Assembly: GCF_016545825.1 (NCBI RefSeq)
Contig: NC_052615.1
Location: forward strand, 17,104,520 to 17,168,519
DNA from: Eucalyptus grandis
Lineage: Eukaryota; Streptophyta; Magnoliopsida; Myrtales; Myrtaceae
Direction of reading: 5' to 3'
Length of the DNA stretch: 64,000 nt
Shown here: positions 46,725-57,233 of the stretch, in pieces
Numbering within the stretch: position 1 is the stretch's first letter
How the letters are laid out: every line of letters begins with the position of its first letter
Position numbers and translations under genes: made by a program
Notes under the pieces: model-generated
The model's database searches: none
What the model saw: the letters and a program-made list of their open reading frames with translations, nothing else
What the model was told of the DNA's origin: nothing

Positions 46725-49700
46725 TCATACAGAAAGCTCTCGTACATCGGCGTTCATCTTATTCACGAGTGATCCTCTCTCTCTCTCTCTCTCTCTCTCT
46801 ACCCCTCCCCTGGCTCCCTCCCTCCATCTCCTCGCTCTCGCTCCCTCACTCGATCTTGAGCGAGCAAGCTGTCCAGCGAGCGCACGCTCTCTACTCACTC
46901 TCTCTCTCTCTTTCTCTCTCCCTCTCTCTCTCTTCCCCTCTCCTTGCTTCCTCTCACTCTCTCTCGCTGTCTTCACGGTCTTGCTCCGTCGCTCGCTCAC
47001 TCTCCATTTCGTGGGAGAGATAGGTCTCGGAGAGGGAGATCTCGAGGGAGATTTCTCCCTCTTCTCCCTCCGGTGATCTTTCGAGGGAGAGGGAGATCTC
47101 TGAGATTTCTCCCTCTTCTCCCTCCGGTGATCTTTCGAGGGAGAGGGAGATCTCGAGGGAGATCTCGAGTGAGATCTCGAGTGAGATTTCTCCCTCTTCT
47201 CCCTCCGGTGATCTTTCGAGGGAGAGGGAGATATCGAGGGTGTTCTCTCTTGCGGCTTTTTACTCGTGTCGTCCTTGTGCACGATCACCTCGATGAAGCA
47301 CAAGCAATCCTTATGCGGTCCTGTCGCTGTCGCGATTGCCTCTATCAGCTCTTCCTCTGTGCGAACCTGCTTTCGCAACACGAGTCAATAAAAAAGTTTT
47401 GAAGCAGTTGCAGACCCAACATTCCATCAAAATGCCTTTCATACCCAAAATAAGCTTAGGATTATAAATAAATAAATAAAAAAAATAAATAAAACAAAGG
47501 GAAGGAAGAGGGAACGAGTTAATTGGGTTGCCATATATCCTTCTCGTTGTTGTTAGTTAGAATTAGAATGACAACGTCGAGGGCTGAAGCTAACCTTTGC
47601 TGTCCAGCATTTGCCTTCACCATTATGAATGGCATCCACGAGACCAGTGTAGTTCCACTTCTTAATCACGTTGTAAGGGCCGTCGTGAATCTCCACTTCA
47701 ATCGGGTTGATCAGAAAGATTATACTCTTCTGTCCGCATCGAATCATCGTTGACATATCCTGAGCTGCGACCTGAGTAAAGGGAAAAATAAATCGCTTAG
47801 GTCCCTCCAATGTAAAAAATGCCTAACAGAAATTAGAAAAAGAGGTCATGTAATCTTCCGGATGATTTGTGAAATTAATGTGATCACTTTGTTTAACAAG
47901 AAAATATACCAATTTGAAAAAGAAAATTCACGTTGTGAGTTGTTACTAGTCGGTTTCCTCGTCAATTACTCAGGTTGAAGATAGATTTATCTTTGCAAGA
48001 GGAAAGTGCAATCTACGTAATCTTTACACATGATCAGCCAAAAAGCTTCTTCAACAATTCAGCTATAAGACATCACCAAATTGTCATCCAGTTTGTACAG
48101 TCATTCAAAGTTCACTTTTCAGCAGTTCAAGAATGTCAGGCATTACTCGGTTGATGTTTCTGCCCAAGTTCAAAATTTTTGAATCATTCTTCATGGATAT
48201 TTTTAACTGACCTGGAAACTGCCACCACCAATGCAAGCTATCACACGCTTATCGGTGGCAGCTTGAGCATATCCTAAAGTGGCACCTACGGACCAACCTA
48301 TGGATCCATATCGCATCTGGTATTCATACCTAAATGAAGTTTATATAAGAATTTAAGTTAGATGAACCTCAACACAACCATCCACAAACAAAAAGAGGCA
48401 GTGTGGAATATTGGAAAAGAAAATGTTGAAATTTCAGCTTGTAGTACCCGCAATTCTCAGGCAACCGGAGTTCCTGGCAGTTAAACCTAGAGTCTCCAGT
48501 TTCAGCGATAACTACTGTGTCCCCACCAAGCATATCCTGTTTGACGAGTCAGAAAATGAATCATCAGTGTTGATACCTTTTGGATCTACAGAAGTGAATT
48601 TTTAGTGCTCAAGCCTAGAACCTTAAGCTATGAAGACACATGAATAATCTATTAACCGAGAATAGATAGATATAGGCTCAGTGAGTACTATCCATTTCCG
48701 ACGAAGCAACACTATGAATCCCTCAAGAATTTTCATGGCAAAGGCATGTGTGGACTTGGTATCAGCACTTGCCGTTTACCAAACATACTTAAAGCTGCTT
48801 AATGTACTGCTGGAACCTACAGTCGATTATGCTTTTCACATACAAGTAGCTTCTTCTTTCAAAAAATTGAAGTCCGATCAATAAACCGGCGTGCACCTTA
48901 CCTGAATGTACTTAAACAGAAGATTGACTCCAACAGGATTGATTTTCTTCCACTTGAGACAAATGTCCCGAGGTACGTCTATCCTGCGGTAATTCTCCAA
49001 AGCAGTTGTGTTTCTCTTCAGCTTCTTGGCCAATGCGCTTAGAAAATCTGCCATGAAAACCCTCCCAATGGAAGGGCCATTCCCTACAGTCACGCGATTG
49101 GGCTGCACTATGATCGCTTTCTCCTTCTTAATTAGCAACGAATCGTCCACAGAGGTGTCATCATCGAAAAAGGGGCCCACGAAAATGTAGGCATCGGCTG
49201 ACTCTACAATCTTCCCAGCAAAGCTTGTACTCCCAACACCCCAACAGGTTCCGATGAAGTGGGGATGATGCTCCGGCACCAGCCCCTTGCCCGAAGGCAT
49301 AATGGTGATTGGATAACCAGAGGCATCCACCAGCTCCATGAAGGCCTTTTGAGCCCTGGCCACCCTGAGCTTCGGCCCACCCACAATGACTGGCTTGACA
49401 GCTTTGTTGAGAAAATCTGCAGTTGCTTCGACTGCTGCTTCCAGGCCCATTGGATTGCTTATCCTGCATCAACAAGTGGATACATTATGAAACAAGAACA
49501 TAAGAGACGGAACAATTATTCTTAGCATGAAATATAGTTTCTAGTAATTGTGTAAGGAGAAAGATATCTGTAAAAGTAAGTTTAAACCAACTCGAGTCAT
49601 TGAACAGAAAACCAGCATCAACAGCTCAAGTATAAATTGCACTGCGATACACAAGGTTTGCAAAAGTTCACAACCAAGGACAGTCAACTATCACATGAAT

Positions 49701-51357
49701 TTGGATAATTGAACATCACATGGCCTGACAAGTTCATCCAATCCAGAGTTATCAACTTGAAGGTCAATTTCTCGCATATTCAAGCATATTCTTTATATTG
49801 TGATGGAACAAGTGAAAACAGAAAAAATTTGAAATTTTGCTTGGTCAAGCACGTGCGGGATGATAAAAAAGGCAGCATTCAGTTCTGACTTCAAAAGTTA
49901 TAAATGCAAACAAGCTCCAGTGCTTCCTGAAGACAATCTTTCCAGATTGGACGAACAAAAAGACCGGCGAGTACCAAATATGATCAGAATTCAACATTAT
50001 ATTCCAGTGAAACTTGGTTCTTTAAGACAATCAAGGAATTAGTGATGTTCTCAGTTCTCCTTAAAATTCTTTATCTTCTCTGTTTTCCCTCCTTTTGAGC
50101 ACTAAGGAGTCAGTCCTCAAATGAACTGCTAAATAATTATATTACTTCTTATGACGTTACATGTTTTGTCCAATCCACGAGACAATGTCTGTAACTTCTA
50201 AAAGCTAGATATATTGCAACATTATTCGACGAAAAACACAAAACAGAGACATTCTACAGTGCTTGGCAAACCAATCAGCATCCACTGGACATATGAGCTC
50301 GTCACGTTTCAATCTGTAATCATGTAAACTTTGGAGATCCGATTACTCATAAAGACAGAAAACACTTACTTTGGTGCAAGAGAGAAAGGAATTGGATCTC
50401 TGGAAAAAGTAGGGTGACGAATCCCAAGCAAACTACGGCTTATACTAATATAAGCTGGCTTGCTTTTCTTCAAAGCCGTTGAGATTGCGGTATCAATCAG
50501 CTTATGCGCATCATCCAATTTATTCACCACCGCCTGCCACATCATAGAACAATTTTTCTCTTCACAGCCAATCAAACATGACAAGGAAAATCAAGTATAG
50601 ATTCCTTAGGTGAATTTTACACAGGACTAAGTTTTAGCCCTGTTCTTCCGAATTTACAATGTTTCGCAGTTGCACGACCAGAGAATCTGATTTGACAATC
50701 TAATTTGACACAGGAACCCATGGATTAAGTAGTCTACCTTAAACCGACTAGGCATAAATTCGAAGTTATCACATGCCGATCAAACTAAAAGCAAGAAGCA
50801 TTTACACATTTATCAATCTCAACGGTAAGCAAAAGACCCATAAATATTTTAATTACCTGTGTGCAGGTGATCGACTGGAAACACCTGAGCTCTAGGGTAA
50901 AATCAGGCAGCCCGATGGTGTGGTGCAAGATCCTGCTAGTCCCATATTCATTAGAGTCAGGCCCACCCACGATGCAGATCACAGGCAAGTTCTCACTGTA
51001 AGCCCCTGCAATGGCATTGAGCACACTGAGACCCCCGACCATGAATGTCACCACGCACGCGCCCACGCCCCTCACCCGCGTGTACCCGTCGGCCGCGTAG
51101 CCGGCGTTCAGGTCGTTGCAGCAGCCAATCAGGTTCAGCCGTGGCTCAGCTCTTAGGTGGTCCAAGAGGGTCAAGTTTTTTTGTTTTTGGTCAGATAAGA
51201 GGGTCAAGTTGAAGTCCCCAGGGACCGAGAACACGTCCCTCACGCCGATCTCCACAAGCCGCCGGGCCAGGTGGCTGCCCAGAGTGCCACTGCCCAGAGC
51301 CGAGATGGGCTGCGCCGCCGAGCCAACGTTATTAGCAGTATCCATGAATACCAACAC
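46725..51357 (-). CDS. PDC: Pyruvate decarboxylase homologue lacking ThDP-site residues, with RS-rich tail
   Basis: Seven exons: 50857-51357 (ATG at 51357 or, more likely, 51345), 50370-50533, 48902-49463, 48448-48536, 48212-48329, 47595-47771 and 46725-47366. All introns are GT-AG, all phases fit and there is no stop, giving about 746 codons against about 600 in plant PDCs. The family converts pyruvate to acetaldehyde in the cytosol (ethanolic fermentation). Conserved: [44 protein letters not shown] and [14 protein letters not shown]. Altered: catalytic Glu of CCNEL is Asp (CCNDL); the GDGS metal motif is GGGS; NNGGYT is cut to N-P; TGDSW is TGDSR; and 11 residues are inserted after NLTLL. 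After [10 protein letters not shown] the usual ELLEWGSRV end is replaced by about 175 Arg/Ser/Glu-rich residues. Probably not a working decarboxylase; pseudoenzyme or decaying paralogue. Confidence 0.88.
46728..47260 (-). repeat. Repeat-encoded Arg/Ser-rich tail of the PDC homologue
   Basis: The protein unit [16 protein letters not shown] occurs three times. It is encoded by copies of GATTTCTCCCTCTTCTCCCT plus CCGGTGATCTTTCGAGGGAG (plus strand, about 47051, 47103 and 47187). It is followed by [18 protein letters not shown] and a (CT)n-encoded RERERE stretch. It resembles RS domains of plant SR splicing factors; origin not shown. Confidence 0.75.
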
Positions 51358-51974
51358 TAATCAGTTGCGCCGAACTTCAAGTGCAGAGACAGTTTTCGAC
51401 GGTAACGATGCGATCTTTTTGGTGGGTTTGAAGGTTCTTGCCTTCTTGGTGATCTTATGGACGAATTGGGCAAATGGGCATGTGCAAAGATGCAAATCTC
51501 CAGGAAAAGGTGGCCTAGCTCGTGAACCCGGTAATCGAATAGCGACGGAATTAGTTGAAAGTGATCGAGCTGTCATTTGACGGTGGGTTTTAGCTGGTCC
51601 TTGGTTTTGATTATTGCAAAGGGGATGTTTCTTTGTTTGGGTCCCCAAGCAGAGGGGAATCTTGCGGACTCTAGCGGCATTAAAAAAAACTGGGATCCCC
51701 GTCACATTCCTCGCATGCCAAGCGGAAGACGAGTTGCCGAAGACACTGTAGACTAGAGTAATCGATTGATACTTTCGGGAGATCTAATCTGGTGCGCGGT
51801 TTTCTTTGGTCACAACGTTTAGGTTATCTCATTTGTATCTTGCCGTCAAAACTCAAAAACATTACCTTTTTTTCAAGAAGACTTGGTTTTCCTTCTTAAC
51901 TATTTTGCAATTTTTAGAACGTATCATTTATCCAAAGATCCAATGTAATAACCGTTTTGTTATAAATAAATAAA
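51358..51974 (-). other. Upstream region of the PDC homologue
   Basis: GC-richer, unique-looking sequence that should hold the promoter and leader. I could not identify a convincing TATA box or anaerobic element. Confidence 0.35.
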
Positions 51975-53412
51975 AGATATGTGCAACATAAATCCTAAAA
52001 CTTGTAATAAAAGTGCAATTGGGTCCTAAAACTTACAAAAAGTGCAATCAAGTCCTAAAATTTGTCAAATTGGTTCAATCGAATTCTAAAGTTAACACTT
52101 TGTTAGATTTATTAACGGAAAATGCCGACGTGGCATTAACGGGGCATTTTAAATGTTTTTTTCCATGTGGCTTTTAACATTATTTTTATTCTTATTTAAA
52201 TTAGATTTAAAAACTAAAAAGAAAAATTTAAAATTTATTTAAAAAAACAAAACTGTTAAAAAAAAAAAGAAGGCATCGGTGGAGCTTTCGGCCGCCGCCC
52301 ATCACCGGAGGGGCTAGTGACGATTGCCGCCCAGGCGAGGGTGGCCACCCTCGCCCAAGCGAGGCCTCACCGGCCCTAAGCGAGGCCCTGCTGGCCCCAA
52401 GCGAGGGCCAACCACCCCTGCCAGGTTGGGCGAGGATGCCCAAATTTGGGCACGTCGGCTCTCACAAGGGGCCGGTGACCATCGCCCTCCCCGGGTGAGG
52501 CCTCGCCGGCCCTCGCCTAGGGTCGGAAATGCTCGCCTAGATCTGGGCAAAGGGGCAAGGCCTTGCCGGCCCTCCCCATCCTCCTTTGCTTCCCTGCTTG
52601 GCACCCTCCCCTTAGGCCGCATCTTCTTCTAGTCCTACGCCTTCTACCTCTCCTGCTTCCTCCACCTCCTTCGCACCTTCCTCACCGTCCTCCGCCGCCA
52701 CCAGCTCACCTTCTTCCAGCTCTTCAACCAGCCCATCCTCCTTTGCATATCCTTCCTCTGGCTCGAGTTCTCGTGGTCCTTCTAGGTCCTCGCCATCCTC
52801 TCCACCACCCTCCTCTATGCTGTCGTCTATAGCTACCGACCCCAAGCGAGGGCCGGTGAGGCCTCGCCCGGGGTGGGCGATGGTCACCAGCCCCATGAGG
52901 GCCGGCAAGGCCTCGTCCAAGGAGAGCAATGGTCGCCAACCCCCCATGAGGGCCAAAGCATGACTAGATCTCGGTGTCCTTGCTCGACCCGGCAAGGGTG
53001 GTAGGCCCTCGCCTAGGGCCGGTGAGGCCTCGCTCGGAGGAGGGCCGACCACCTCACCTAGGCCGACCAGTCCGGCCCCTTCGGCGATGGGGGCGGCGGG
53101 CGAAATGTCCACACGGTGCCATTTTTTTTTTTTAACAGTTTTGTTTTTTAAATAAATTTTAGTTTCTCCTTTTTAGTTTTTAAATCTAATTTTTAAAGAT
53201 TTTGAATAAAAATAATTTAAAAAAGCCATGTGGAAAATAGAAATTTATTTAAAATGCCACGTCAGCATTTTTCGTTAATAAATCTAACGGTGTTAACTTT
53301 AGGACTCAATTGAACAAATTTGACAAGTTTTAGGACTTGATTGCACTTTTTGTAAGTTTTATAACTCAATTGCACTTTTATTACAAGTTTTAGGACTTCT
53401 ATTGCACATGTC
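51975..53412. mobile_element. Long-TIR non-autonomous element (family F3) carrying a gene fragment
   Basis: The left end ATATGTGCAACATAAATCCT and the right end AGGACTTCTATTGCACATGT are the two faces of a roughly 200-bp inverted repeat. Both arms carry CCTAAAACTTGTAATAAAAG, AAAAGTGCAAT(C/T), the ACGTGGCATT / AATGCCACGT pair and TTAACACTTTGTTAGA / TCTAACGGTGTTAAC. The 840-bp core is GC-rich with GGCGAGGCC repeats and an ELO-like fragment. Long arms suggest a Mutator-like element. The target duplication was not resolved. Confidence 0.75.
52598..52839 (+). pseudogene. Captured ELO/HOS3-like fatty acid elongase fragment
   Basis: The plus strand reads GTLPLGRIFF-stop-SYAFYLS, CFLHLLRTFLTVLRRHQLTF, FQLFNQPILLCISFLWLEFS, WSF-stop-VLAILSTTLLYA, VVYSYR. 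This matches the membrane core of plant ELO-type very-long-chain fatty acid elongation proteins (GRxFFWSYxFYLS, FQLFNxxxLLCMSFLWLEFS, SFQVxAILxTTLVYxVVYGYR). Two sense codons (expected Trp and Gln) are TAG. About 80 residues, no start or end, bounded by GC-repeat DNA of the element. Confidence 0.75.
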
Positions 53413-53609
53413 AAAAAAAAAAAAAATTGTGACAATTATAACAAACAATGATAGTACTAGTTTGATCACATTGAATTATCACCCATGTCGCGTAATCTCT
53501 ATAAATCCCTATGAAATTAAAGTTGTGTTTGGGCGAAGATTGAGGTACAGACTATTGACAATTAATAGATAATACATTATAGGACTAGTATTTATTAGTA
53601 AGATTAATA

Positions 53610-54215
53610 TCGTGAAAAATATCAAATTGATATACTTATAACAAATTTAATACAAACTAATTTTTTTATTACCAAAAGCCCTAAACTGGTAAGCCCATAA
53701 CAAATTTACGCCAATATATAAGGGTTAATACCCTAAAAAAACCTCAAATCGGTATACTATTGACAAATTTACTTCAAATTAATTTTTTTGACCATCAAAA
53801 ACTTCAAACTTGTACACCTTTAGCAAATTTACTCCAAACTAGTATACCTATGATAAATTTACCATATGTTAATTTTCATTTAATTTTACTATCAAATTGC
53901 TAAGTTGGATGACATATAACAGTTAACTAGTATACTAGTTCAAGATTTTACTCTCTATTTATCATTTTTGTGATATTAATCCAATTTAATGGATGATATA
54001 TTTATTACAAATATACTAGTTTGAGGTTTTTGGTGATAAAACAAATTAGTTTGGGATGAAATTTATCATAAATGTACTAATTTGAGGTTTTTATGGTCAT
54101 TATGGGTAAATTTATCATAGGTTTACTAGTTTTAGGTTTTTCATAGTCAAAAAATTAGTTTTGAGTAAATTTGTCATAAATATACTAGTTTAAGGTTTTT
54201 CATGGTATTAATCCT
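53610..54215. repeat. F2-family element, long copy
   Basis: Left ATTAATATCGTGAAAAATAT and right TTTTTCATGGTATTAATCCT ends are inverted. Several internal copies of ACAAATTTACTCCAAACTA / TAGTTTGAGGTTTTTGGTGA in both directions suggest repeated self-duplication. Confidence 0.75.
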
Positions 54216-54410
54216 ATATGAAATGCCGAATTTTCAAATTTGGTAACCACTTTTTTCGGACAACCAAAAACCCCATCATTCCATCTAAATTTTGGGGGTC
54301 AAAGTAGCCGATTGGAGCAAAACTTGAGGACACGATCGAATAAAATCAGGAAATTGAAGGACCTAAATTAGGAAACCAGAAAGAGTCCAATGCCAAGGCA
54401 TATGTATTAT

Positions 54411-55406
54411 TAGGGGTGATTGAGTCAACGGTGGGTAAAGTCTAGACCTAGACCTTGTACCGGATCTTATTATAATCGATTCCCCTTTTTGAACCGTGTA
54501 CCCAACCATATTTGCATTGGACCCTGTACCTAAATCACCCTATTTTTTTCCGTCTAGTTTTAGAGTCAACATTGTTTCCATTGGAACCTATTTTGCAATT
54601 GTCCTTGTTCTATATGGTTTTGAATTATACATTACTACGTGAGAACATTTCAAGGGGAGACTGAGGGTGACACCAAATTCTAGAGTGGCTAAGAGAAGAT
54701 TAACCAATTGACAAATAATCAATGGAAACAATCTGTATAACGTGCACTAACGGCGCATTTGCACAAAATAACCTAACAAATTTGGGATAAAAAAGATCAA
54801 AGATTCCTAACCTCAATAAAATTGGTGAACTTGAAATCTCTGTTGACCGCCAACCGATGAACTTAGAAATCCATCAAACCACGCACACAAGAGAAGACAA
54901 AGAGTACAGCCAAGCAAAACGCCAATTCGACCCCAAGAAACGGGGAATGAGCAAAAAATCAAGCGAAAGGGAGGCTACCTCGTACTCAAGCTTGTGCTTC
55001 TTAGAGTCCTTGAGGGGGACGTAGTACTTGGCGAGGCAAGTCTTGCCACATTAATTCTGCAACAATATGAATCGGATCACAAGAATTTGGCAACGATGGA
55101 TACCGTCTGTCGAACAGTGCAAGAGGGAGCCGGCGATGGACAGTGTGATAGTGAGTTGGCGATGGATAGTGTGATGGTGAGCCAGCAAAGGAGGAAAGCA
55201 AGCAAGGAAGAGGAACGATGAAGGAGGACCATCGAGAGGAAAAAACACCTTGCGACTACGAGAGTAAGAATATAAATTAGGGGAAAAAATAGGGTTTCAG
55301 AATTAGTTCAAACCTGTTCCAAATTTTGGGAATCGGTTCCCAAACCCTATTTTTCTGGTGGGTCAGTCTGGTTCCTAGGTATATCCAATCCGGTTGCATA
55401 CCTCTA
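54411..55406. mobile_element. hAT-like non-autonomous element carrying AP-2 sigma exons
   Basis: Ends TAGGGGTGATTGAGTC and GGTTGCATACCTCTA are hAT-type inverted termini. Perfect 8-bp target duplications TGTATTAT lie at 54403-54410 and 55407-55414. Subterminal CCTTGTACCGGATC / GGTTCCTAGGTATATCC text is common to the family. It holds a minus-strand gene fragment and no transposase. Confidence 0.85.
54812..55080 (-). pseudogene. Captured AP-2 complex sigma subunit fragment (exons 1 and 2)
   Basis: Exon 1 (54979-55080) reads V-IRFILLQN-stop-CGKTCLAKYYV, PLKDSKKHKLEYE and ends at GAG/GTAGCC. Exon 2 (54812-about 54862) reads HRLAVNRDFKFTNFIE and ends at GAG/GTTAGG. Plant AP-2 sigma (clathrin adaptor small chain, endocytosis) begins MIRFILLQNRQGKTRLAKYY and continues VHRLVVNRDPKFTNFVE. 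Here the start codon is GTG and an Arg codon is TAA. The intron is retained, so capture was from genomic DNA. Confidence 0.8.
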
Positions 55407-55699
55407 TGTATTATTAACTTAAGTGTCAAAAAGAGTGCAGTGTCAAATTTTCAAATTCGTCTCATCGTTTCCTTTGATTGATTAAATGCGGTGAAGCTGC
55501 GGAATCTACCAATGTCGGTCTAGGTTTCTTGATTTTTTTTTAGTCGAATAGGTTTCTTGAGTTTGATCAGGCCAATTTTGTTTCACGTTTCATTGGAATC
55601 TCGCCCATAAGTCTCTCTGAATTTTGGAATGAATGGACGTCGCACTTTTCCTTTTTGAGTTCTTTAGATCACACGACAGCGACGCTTTTTGTCTATCGA

Positions 55700-56375
55700 C
55701 CAAAAAAAAAAAAAAAAAAAGAGGTGTTGTTTCGTTACATTCGACGAGGTATTGAACTGCATCGAAATCATTTTGTGTTTTCGCTAGTGAATGGTTCTGA
55801 GTCATACAAGGTTTGTTTGTGCAATGTTTCGTTATTTTGTTTTTCTATATTTTTGTTCCCAAAAAAAAAAAAAAAAATCCGTTTGGTAATGTCAATTAAT
55901 TTTTCTATTCCCCAGAATAATAAAATGGCTGAGAAATAAATTTAGAATAGAAATAAGAAGTAGAAAAATGAATTTCTTGTTCTTGGGAACAATTTCTCGA
56001 TATAAGTTATTTTTTCTTTTCTTTTTGCTTGCTACCCGTTGCCACCCCTTGCTGTCCGACCATCGCCAGCCGATCGCCGCTGCCCACCGCTGACCACCAA
56101 CGGCGGTAGTCAGCAAGGAAGAATAAGAAAAGAAAAAAAAAAAAAAATTATTAAAAAATTATTAAAAAATTAAATTAAATTATGCATCACAAAAAAATTG
56201 CGGATCGTGTTAAACACATTTCTATTTTTTTCCATTCCGAAAATAGAAATTTTATGTAGTTACCAAATATGTTCTTTTATTTAGAAACTGTTTTGGGAAA
56301 TAAAAATAGAAAAAGACTTTCTAAAAAAAAATTGTTCTCCAAAACAGAAGCGTTACCAAATAGATCCACATTGTC
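55700..56375. mobile_element. MITE of family F6
   Basis: A-tracts and TTTTTCTATTCC / AAAATAGAAAAA phrases are arranged inversely around a GC-rich core (56030-56100). The right end GAAGCGTTACCAAATAGATC is like the F6 end at 43070-43091. Confidence 0.5.
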
Positions 56376-56604
56376 CCCGATTGTTTCCCTTTGCCGTTCG
56401 CTTTGATATCGACTTTGTAATGGATGGTCAACAAGTTTAATGCTAGGGAATCATTTGCTTTTTCATGTCTCCTTTATTGGATATGGCATGCTTAGTAAGC
56501 ATTGCTTACCTCCAGTGCCTCATCATTCCCTTCATGGGCAATTCATTCCCAGTTTACCGTCTTCACTTTCTGGGTCACTCATTACTCTGTCCCGTGTACT
56601 TCAG

Positions 56605-56712
56605 GTTGCTGAGCTCGGCACTGGTTTCGATTTGCCTTATAGAATGGCTATCCACCCGCAAGGAGATGGTGTCGTTTGCGCATCACCAGAAGGAGTTTGT
56701 AGCTACGTTTTC
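56605..56712 (+). pseudogene. SEC12/PHF1-like exon fragment
   Basis: After the acceptor GTGTACTTCAG the plus strand reads VAELGTGFDLPYRMAIHPQG, DGVVCASPEG. Plant SEC12-like proteins (PHF1, STL1P; ER exit and phosphate-transporter trafficking) have LGTG-DLPYRMAVHPGGEG-ICALP at this place. Upstream about 150 bp look like intron; no WD-repeat exons follow. An isolated relic. Confidence 0.65.
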
Positions 56713-57233
56713 TCGCCACCTTTACATTCTGATGAGCATTGCGGCCACTTGCCACGAGCTTAATGTTAATGGTAACCTTGGCAAACCTACTTAACGCCTT
56801 AGGTAAGCCAGTCGACTCGGAGTTATACGCATTGGAAGGTTCTCTCTCCCGATGCACTTTCAGCAATGTCAAGAAATCTGTGTCCTTGTTTCCTCTCCGC
56901 TTCCTCTCGTAATTCTCTTCTTTATCGAAAAGAAAAAGGCTAAATCATGGCCGAGGTTATTGCTGCTCGATAATTGGAATAAAACATGTTTTTTTTTTCC
57001 TGGCCTAAGCAGATTGTTTGAATAGGAGGATCCTGAAAATGCCCCAGATCATAAATTGGGCCTTAAGATGTCAGAGAAAGTGCTCGGGCGGCTAGAAAAT
57101 GCTGGACTGCAGTTAGCATTTGTATTTAGCCAAGGTTCGAGATGATAATTACAATTTTGGAAGAACACAACCAAGTTGAGCTCACTAGCGTTAGATCACA
57201 GGAAAAAGAACACATTACAAGATCTTACAAAAC

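Noticed and set aside
46944..47402. Long plus-strand frame opposite the PDC last exon
   Set aside because: It is the complement of the RS-encoding repeats and PDC codons; its own text ([18 protein letters not shown]) is repeat translation without a family.
52324..53112. Several long frames in the GC-rich core of the F3 element
   Set aside because: They translate GGCGAGGCC-type repeats; only the ELO-like reading, which contains stops, has real similarity.
54411..55406. Treating the AP-2 sigma exons as a resident gene
   Set aside because: Start codon lost, in-frame TAA, only two exons, and precise hAT ends with an 8-bp duplication enclose it.
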